This document shows, one piece after another, positions 59,546 through 64,000 of a DNA stretch of 64,000 nucleotides. Under the pieces are notes generated by a model. It ran no database searches, was not told the origin of the DNA, and saw only the letters and a program-made list of their open reading frames with translations. Positions within the stretch are counted from its first letter, which is position 1. The number at the start of each line of letters is the position of its first letter. The position numbers and the translations under genes are program-made. The DNA is taken from positions 1 through 64,000 of the forward strand of contig CAYHWL010000001.1 of NCBI GenBank assembly GCA_964359785.1, written 5' to 3'. The DNA comes from JACQSU01 sp964359785. GTDB taxonomy: Archaea > Nanobdellota > Nanobdellia > Woesearchaeales > JAGWAF01.

Positions 59546-60445
59546 ATGGAGCTTACATTTTTAGGCACAAGCTGTATGGTCCCGACGAAACACAGGAATG
59601 TTTCGGGGATGTTCTTACAGTTTCGTGACCAAGGGATCCTCTTTGATTGCGGTGAGGGCACACAACGCCAGATGAATATCGCAGGGATCAAACGAACTTC
59701 TGTGACGAGGATACTTCTTAGCCATTGGCATGGGGATCATGTCTCTGGGCTAATTGGTCTAATCCAGACCCTTGGCCATGAGGAGAATGGCCCTACGCTC
59801 CATATATATGGTCCAGCACAGACCAAACAAAGGATGTCGCATCTCTTCAACACTTGTATTTTTGGGAATAAGGTGGATATTGTGGTCCATGAAATGGATC
59901 CGGTGAAACTTGAGAGGATTGAGGATCAAGAGGAGTTTGAGATTTTCGCCGCGCCTTTGGATCACGAGGTCCCTTGTATAGGCTATCGTTTTGTGGAGAA
60001 GGACAGGCACAATATTGACAAAGACAAGATGCAAATTTTAGGTCTTAGATCTGGTCCTCATATGGCACAGCTAAAAGAAGGTAAATCTGTGGTTGTGAAC
60101 AAGAAGAAGATATCTCCAAAGGATATTATCACTGTGATCAAAGGCAGATCTTTGGCCTATGTCCCTGATACTGTCTTGTGTAAAGGAGCCATGGATCTGG
60201 CCGAAGATGCGGATTTGCTGGTCAGCGAAGCTACATATGGTCATGATGAAGAGGAGAAGGCGGATAAGCATTTCCATCTTACGGCAAGGCAAGCTGCTCA
60301 ATTAGCTAGCCAAAGCGGAGCGAAAAAATTGTTCCTCACACACTTCTCACAACGATACGCTGACGTGAGCAAGATTGAGGATGATGCTAAGATGGTTTTC
60401 CCAAATACTATTTGCGCCCAGGATTTCATGCGGATAAATGTATAA
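59546..60445 (+). CDS. rnz: Ribonuclease Z (tRNA 3'-processing)
   Basis: 299 residues, short-form RNase Z. Metal-binding motifs: ILLSHWHGDHVSGL (H-x-H-x-D-H), ASP-rich VSEATYGHDEEEKADKHFHL, and LFLTHFSQRY. It cuts 3' trailers from tRNA precursors. The start at 59546 is chosen because it gives MELTFLGTSCMVPTKHRN, the usual beginning, and lies about 30 bases after the shared TATA box. Faces endA head to head, so both tRNA-processing enzymes share a promoter. Confidence 0.92.
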   Translation: MELTFLGTSCMVPTKHRNVSGMFLQFRDQGILFDCGEGTQRQMNIAGIKRTSVTRILLSHWHGDHVSGLIGLIQTLGHEENGPTLHIYGPAQTKQRMSHLFNTCIFGNKVDIVVHEMDPVKLERIEDQEEFEIFAAPLDHEVPCIGYRFVEKDRHNIDKDKMQILGLRSGPHMAQLKEGKSVVVNKKKISPKDIITVIKGRSLAYVPDTVLCKGAMDLAEDADLLVSEATYGHDEEEKADKHFHLTARQAAQLASQSGAKKLFLTHFSQRYADVSKIEDDAKMVFPNTICAQDFMRINV

Positions 60446-60487
60446 GAAAGGCAAACATATTTCTAGTACCAAAAAATTGATCTGCTT

Positions 60488-60874
60488 ATGAATAAGAAAG
60501 CCAAGGGTACGAATGCCGAAAGGGAGCTTATCCATAAGTTCTGGGCAGTGGATTGGGTTGCTGCAAGGGTGGCAGGCTCTGGATCTATGCAATACCCTTC
60601 TCCCGATATCATTGCGGCCAAGCACCCCAGATCATTGGTGATAGAGTCTAAAGTCACCGCAGGAGACCGGCAATATTTCGAGAGGCAGGCCATTGAGGAC
60701 CTTAAGCATTTCGCCAAAGGATTGAATGCGGAGACGTATGTCGCAGTTAAATTCAATCATGTTGGTTGGTATTTCTTTACTTTGGAGGACCTAAAAGATT
60801 CTGGGAAAAACCTTGTTATCAGTATGGATGATGCCAAAATTAGGGGTATCATCTTCGAGGAGCTCGTGCGTTGA
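60488..60874 (+). CDS. hjc: Holliday-junction resolvase Hjc
   Basis: 128 residues. MNKKAKGTNAERELIHKFWA is the start typical of Hjc, and the nuclease residues are Glu in AERELI, Asp in YPSPDIIAA, and Glu-x-Lys in LVIESKVTA. It cuts four-way DNA junctions as a dimer. Length is typical. It lies between rnz and tfe, all on the plus strand, each with its own short upstream region. Confidence 0.92.
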   Translation: MNKKAKGTNAERELIHKFWAVDWVAARVAGSGSMQYPSPDIIAAKHPRSLVIESKVTAGDRQYFERQAIEDLKHFAKGLNAETYVAVKFNHVGWYFFTLEDLKDSGKNLVISMDDAKIRGIIFEELVR

Positions 60875-60928
60875 GCCGGTTTACATGATGGATAAGGTTT
60901 ATAAAGCTCTATATGGTATTTATAAATA

Positions 60929-61441
60929 ATGGCGACGAGCATCAAACTGACACCTAAGATGATTGAATCAGTCATATCTGAAGTGTCAGGTAAAGATACC
61001 ATCAAGCTCTATAAGGCGCTCAAAGGCAAGAAGAATGTCTCTGAATTCAAGTTGGCAGATGATATTGATGAGGAGATAAACACGACAAGAAACATGCTCT
61101 ATCGCCTCCATAACGCTAATCTGGTGAGTTTCACAAGGAAAAAAGACAAACAGAAAGGTTGGTACATCTATTACTGGACTTTCAATATCAATCGCATCAA
61201 AGACCTTATGTGTGATTTGAAGAAAAAACGCTTGGAGATGCTAAGGGATCGTCTTGAAAGAGAGAAGATGAGCCACTTTTTTGCGTGTCCTGACCGTTGC
61301 ATCCGTCTGGATTTTGAGCAGGCCACTGATTTTGGTTATAAATGTCCGGAATGTGGTCAATTGCTCAACCAAGAAGATAACACAAAGATTATCAAGGATT
61401 TAGAGACGGAGATTGATTCGTTGAAGAAATCTAAACAATAG
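60929..61441 (+). CDS. tfe: Transcription factor E (TFE alpha)
   Basis: 170 residues. The N-terminal winged helix (SEFKLADDIDEEINTTRNML, LVSFTRKKDKQKGWYIYYW) and a C-terminal zinc ribbon (FACPDRCIRLDFEQ, YKCPECGQLL) are the TFE layout, followed by a short coiled tail. TFE stabilises open promoter complexes with TBP and TFB. TATA box GGTTTATAAAGC (60896-60907) lies about 27 bases before the ATG; a second AT-rich element (TATTTATAAATAATGG) overlaps the start. Confidence 0.92.
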   Translation: MATSIKLTPKMIESVISEVSGKDTIKLYKALKGKKNVSEFKLADDIDEEINTTRNMLYRLHNANLVSFTRKKDKQKGWYIYYWTFNINRIKDLMCDLKKKRLEMLRDRLEREKMSHFFACPDRCIRLDFEQATDFGYKCPECGQLLNQEDNTKIIKDLETEIDSLKKSKQ

Positions 61442-61447
61442 ATATGC

Positions 61448-62359
61448 TTATTTTATTCTAGTCCTCGAATTGATCCATGGATACTCTTTTTGTATCTCAT
61501 AGATGAAATTCGTATGTTTATGCACCCCAAGTTCACTTATTATTCCTTTTATGAGTGATGGGTTGATCATCTCAAAAGCGGGATTGACGATTTCGACCCC
61601 TCTGGGAGCGGCATCCCACACTTCTTTTGGGTCTCTATCTTCGATTGGTGTCTGGTTTCCATGTAATGATCTTGGATCGAATTTCAATGAATGTGTGACG
61701 ATATAAATGGGTTTGCCAAACCTATACGCGCACTCGCAAGCTAATTCTGACCCTATCTTATTTATCACCGCAGTTGGAGTGATAGCATCGCATCCGATAA
61801 GCACATAATCACATTCCTTTATCGCCAGTCTCATGGCGCTGTCTACATGATGTTTGACAGGTATGCCATGTTTCGCCAGCTCTGCGGCCGTGATTCTTCC
61901 CTGGAATAAAGGTCGAGTCTCGGTGTTATACACAGAGATCGACTTTCCTTTGTTCTTGGCGTCGATCAATGCTCTAGTGACCGTCCCGCTGTGGCAATGT
62001 GTATAGATTGTGCAAGGACTTTTGAGTGTTCCATAAGTCATATGAGAGATATATTCCTTATGTGTCTCAAGTTTATTTTTCAATTCCAAGATCCGTGATA
62101 AGATATGGTTCTTATATGTGCTAATAGTCCCAGACGGCTCCTCTGCCAGCACGTAATTGCACAGGTTGAATAACATGGGCTCTGTCGGACGAGCTCCTAG
62201 AAGCTTGTGTGATTCGATTAACAATTCTGTGCTCAAAAGATTCGCGCTCTTGACTTTGCTCTTCAAAGCCGTCTCTTTTAGATGCGCCAAACCGGCAGTG
62301 GCTATTTTTTCTGCGCCCTGGATCTTTATTTGTGAGATCCGCTCTATGGTGTTTTTCAT
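61448..62359 (-). CDS. Ribose-1,5-bisphosphate isomerase (eIF2B-related)
   Basis: 303 residues. TIYTHCHSGTVTRAL and VLIGCDAITPTAVINKIGSE match the R15P isomerase/aIF2B family, with the catalytic Cys and Asp positions in HCHS and GCDA. In archaea this enzyme turns ribose-1,5-bisphosphate into ribulose-1,5-bisphosphate for form III RuBisCO in AMP salvage; RuBisCO is not in this window. Translation-factor-like eIF2B homologues are the alternative. Its ATG follows immediately on the stop of the 68-residue gene. Confidence 0.82.
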   Translation of the reverse strand: MKNTIERISQIKIQGAEKIATAGLAHLKETALKSKVKSANLLSTELLIESHKLLGARPTEPMLFNLCNYVLAEEPSGTISTYKNHILSRILELKNKLETHKEYISHMTYGTLKSPCTIYTHCHSGTVTRALIDAKNKGKSISVYNTETRPLFQGRITAAELAKHGIPVKHHVDSAMRLAIKECDYVLIGCDAITPTAVINKIGSELACECAYRFGKPIYIVTHSLKFDPRSLHGNQTPIEDRDPKEVWDAAPRGVEIVNPAFEMINPSLIKGIISELGVHKHTNFIYEIQKEYPWINSRTRIK

Positions 62360-62566
62360 CTATCGCTTTCGCTTCTTGGACACTGAGCGCTCGATGCGCA
62401 CTTCCTCACGCAATATTCGTTCAGTGATCTTCTCGACATGCATCTCCATCCTTGCGACTCGCCGCTCCATGAGCACAAGTACGCGTAACGAGTACACAAT
62501 TGCCAAGAGCGTGCCTATGATTACAGCCAAAGTCAATCGTAATATGTTTTCATTGTAGTCTACCAT
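62360..62566 (-). CDS. Small membrane protein with basic coiled tail, 68 aa
   Basis: MVDYNENILRLTLAVIIGTL then LAIVYSLRVLVLMERRVARM: one membrane helix (residues about 10-30) and a charged helical tail ending SKKRKR, probably in the cytoplasm. I do not recognise it. GAGGTGA lies 7 bases before the ATG. It is the first gene of a two-gene unit with the R15P isomerase, from a TATA box CATTTAAATAC (62633-62622). Confidence 0.65.
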   Translation of the reverse strand: MVDYNENILRLTLAVIIGTLLAIVYSLRVLVLMERRVARMEMHVEKITERILREEVRIERSVSKKRKR

Positions 62567-62699
62567 TCCATCTCACCTCGATTTGTCGTCTGGGGTTATC
62601 CATTTGACCCGGTAACCATGTATTTAAATGTTGGTTTTACGAAAATTCCAAAATTGATGTGGAAAGATAGAAAAAATATGGATGGGGAACTATCCAGAT

Positions 62700-63479
62700 T
62701 CAGTACTTCAAAAATGATTTCTCGAGAGATTGCGCAAAGTATGGGCTATTGACCCAAATCCCCACATCATAGCTTGGATGGGTCGTTTTATCAGACATTA
62801 GCATAAAAAGCACTTCTTTGCCATCCACGATCAAATATCTTCCCAATAGTTCTGATGTGTTTTTGACATTCGCGAATTCTCGGAGTGTTTCGACAGATTT
62901 TTGCGTGTGTTTGTTCACTGGCGCAAGGACTGTGATTGATACCCCTTTGTTTTTAGATTTGGAAAAGACGCCTTTTAGAGTTTCTGACTTTCGATTGATG
63001 CCATCTTCAGTGGTCACCAGGATGACTGATTTCTCTGCATGCTTTAGCATGCTTTCTATATGATCGATTATATTTGACCTTCCTTTGATTGCACCTGTAA
63101 GTTCAGCAGGTTCAACCATCTCAATGCCCTTAGAATGGAGTAATTGAAGTTCTGAGAGGATATCTGACCCTTTTAATCCTTCGATTAGTTTGGATTGTTT
63201 CTGGGCGTCTTCAATCACTTTTTTTTGCACTCTTTCTATGACCGCGCTTGGAGGCACTGCGATATATTTGATTGGTTTGCCCAATTTTGTGATGATAAAA
63301 CCTTTTCTTTCAAGGCTTTCGAGGACATCGTATGATCTTGATCTTGGGACATTGGCTATATCTGATAATTCCCCTGCACTTGATACTCCTCGTGAGAGCA
63401 ATGCGGTCCAGAGTTTACTTTCGTAGCTGTTAAGGCCAAAATCTTTGAGTTTGTGCAAGAATTCTTTCTGAACAATCAT
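62700..63479 (-). CDS. TrmB-family transcription regulator, second paralogue
   Basis: 259 residues. The N-terminal winged helix (FGLNSYESKLWTALLSRGVS, VPRSRSYDVLESLERKGFI) and the C-terminal PLD-like effector domain (HPSYDVGIWVNSPYFAQSLE) align along their whole length with the protein at 43766, so the two are paralogues. I start it at 63479 (MIVQKEFLHKLKD), with GGAGG upstream; the longer frame contains the promoter. A TATA box (ATTTATATAC) is near 63528. Divergent from the likely origin and orc1/cdc6. Confidence 0.85.
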   Translation of the reverse strand: MIVQKEFLHKLKDFGLNSYESKLWTALLSRGVSSAGELSDIANVPRSRSYDVLESLERKGFIITKLGKPIKYIAVPPSAVIERVQKKVIEDAQKQSKLIEGLKGSDILSELQLLHSKGIEMVEPAELTGAIKGRSNIIDHIESMLKHAEKSVILVTTEDGINRKSETLKGVFSKSKNKGVSITVLAPVNKHTQKSVETLREFANVKNTSELLGRYLIVDGKEVLFMLMSDKTTHPSYDVGIWVNSPYFAQSLEKSFLKY

Positions 63480-63540
63480 GATTTTTCCTCCATTTGTGGG
63501 CTGTCGTGGGGAAAGGCGAATAGTATATAAATATGAGCGA

Positions 63541-63924
63541 AAGTTGTTATTAGAGAGTAGCAAAAACATCATAAGCAATGGATCTGCCACCCCTTCATTT
63601 CCTCTGCAAACCCACCCACATCCAAATCACAGATTTCATACGTTTCTTGATGAAAACTAAGAGATTCCTTATTTTAAAGAAAAGAGTTAGGCACTATTTA
63701 TTTATTATTATATAGAAAAGATATATATATAATATAATATATCGTCAATATCCAATAGAAATCCCAAAAAACGCCTATATCGCGTTCTTTTAGCCAAAAT
63801 TTCAATCCACCCGTTCGAAAAACCCATTTTCCATCGGAAACGATGGGGTCTCCCTTTCAAACTCTCAAAACGAAATACATTAAAACCTCCTCTTCACTTG
63901 GAACTGTATTAGAGGGGTGGATAG
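63541..63924. other. Probable replication origin region (AT-rich, ORB-like motif) upstream of orc1/cdc6
   Basis: No gene fits in this stretch. It contains an extremely AT-rich block (about 63696-63742, almost only A and T), a candidate unwinding element, and, at 63827-63848, TTTTCCATCGGAAACGATGG followed by GG, a good match to the archaeal origin recognition box (TTCCANTGGAAAC then a G run). Weaker matches are at 63750-63764 (TCCAATAGAAATCCC) and 63892-63917 (TTCACTTGGAACTG then GAGGGG). Origins next to orc1/cdc6 are the rule in archaea. Confidence 0.7.
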
Positions 63925-64000
63925 ATGGCAAAATCAGTAGATAATATCTTCGAGCAATTCTTAGCAAGCAAATCTCTGTTCAAGAATAAGAGGGTGCTGC
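63925..64000 (+). CDS. orc1: Orc1/Cdc6 origin-binding initiator, N-terminal 25 codons only
   Basis: The frame runs off the right edge. MAKSVDNIFEQFLASKSLFK followed by NKRVL matches the start of archaeal Orc1/Cdc6, where an F-x-x-F-L...L-F-x-N-K-x-x-L segment leads into the AAA domain. GAGGGGTGG is 5 bases before the ATG, and a TATA-like ACATTAAAAC lies near 63877. The neighbouring ORB-like motif supports the call; only the visible 25 residues are evidence. Confidence 0.65.
   Translation, partial: MAKSVDNIFEQFLASKSLFKNKRVL

Overview
The window is archaeal. It carries archaeal or eukaryote-type information genes (RPA, RFC small subunit, FEN1, proteasome-activating AAA ATPase, Pelota, TFE, EndA, Rpp30, L34e, L14e, Hjc, Orc1/Cdc6), TATA boxes about 27 bases before start codons, TrmB-type and AbrB-PhoU regulators, and a ribose-1,5-bisphosphate isomerase. 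Gene sizes, the many small secreted proteins and the style of the hypothetical genes suggest a DPANN lineage, perhaps Woesearchaeota-like; that lineage call is inference. I see no rRNA, tRNA or CRISPR array.

Left part (1-11.3 kb, mostly minus strand): the start of a small conserved gene, a VapBC pair, a membrane hydrolase, RPA, then two operons (10912 to 8069 and 8012 to 2878) in which almost every protein starts with a short basic stretch, Gly or Ala, and a long hydrophobic helix. This is the archaeal class III (type IV pilin-like) signal. Two of these proteins end in domains resembling bacterial wall hydrolases (M15/VanY-like and amidase_3-like). Three peptides of 36-49 residues complete the first operon.

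11.3-29.5 kb: an Lrp regulator, an AbrB-PhoU regulator, a 942-residue propeller/membrane/kinase-like protein, and a third pilin-like operon (25577 to 15650) containing a 1989-residue cell-surface protein with four calcium-binding modules. A secreted protein interrupted by one in-frame TGA follows.

29.5-38.2 kb: a structured repeat (second copy near 49.8 kb), a His-Xaa-Ser-like radical SAM cassette (HxsD-like, small protein, HxsB-like, candidate precursor), the A24 prepilin peptidase that would be expected to process the pilin-like proteins, Rpp30, and a sulfur-transfer group (TtuA-like, ThiI-like with a degenerate PP-loop, cysteine desulfurase).

38.2-64 kb: L34e, L14e, pheST, a complete IS66-like element with an 8-bp target duplication, a TrmB regulator, Pelota, a second surface-protein cluster (pilin-anchored protein, polytopic protein, three lipoproteins), RFC, a radical SAM protein, the proteasomal ATPase, Trm5, FEN1, EndA, RNase Z, Hjc, TFE, R15P isomerase, a second TrmB paralogue, and at the right edge an AT-rich region with an ORB-like motif next to the start of orc1/cdc6, a likely replication origin.
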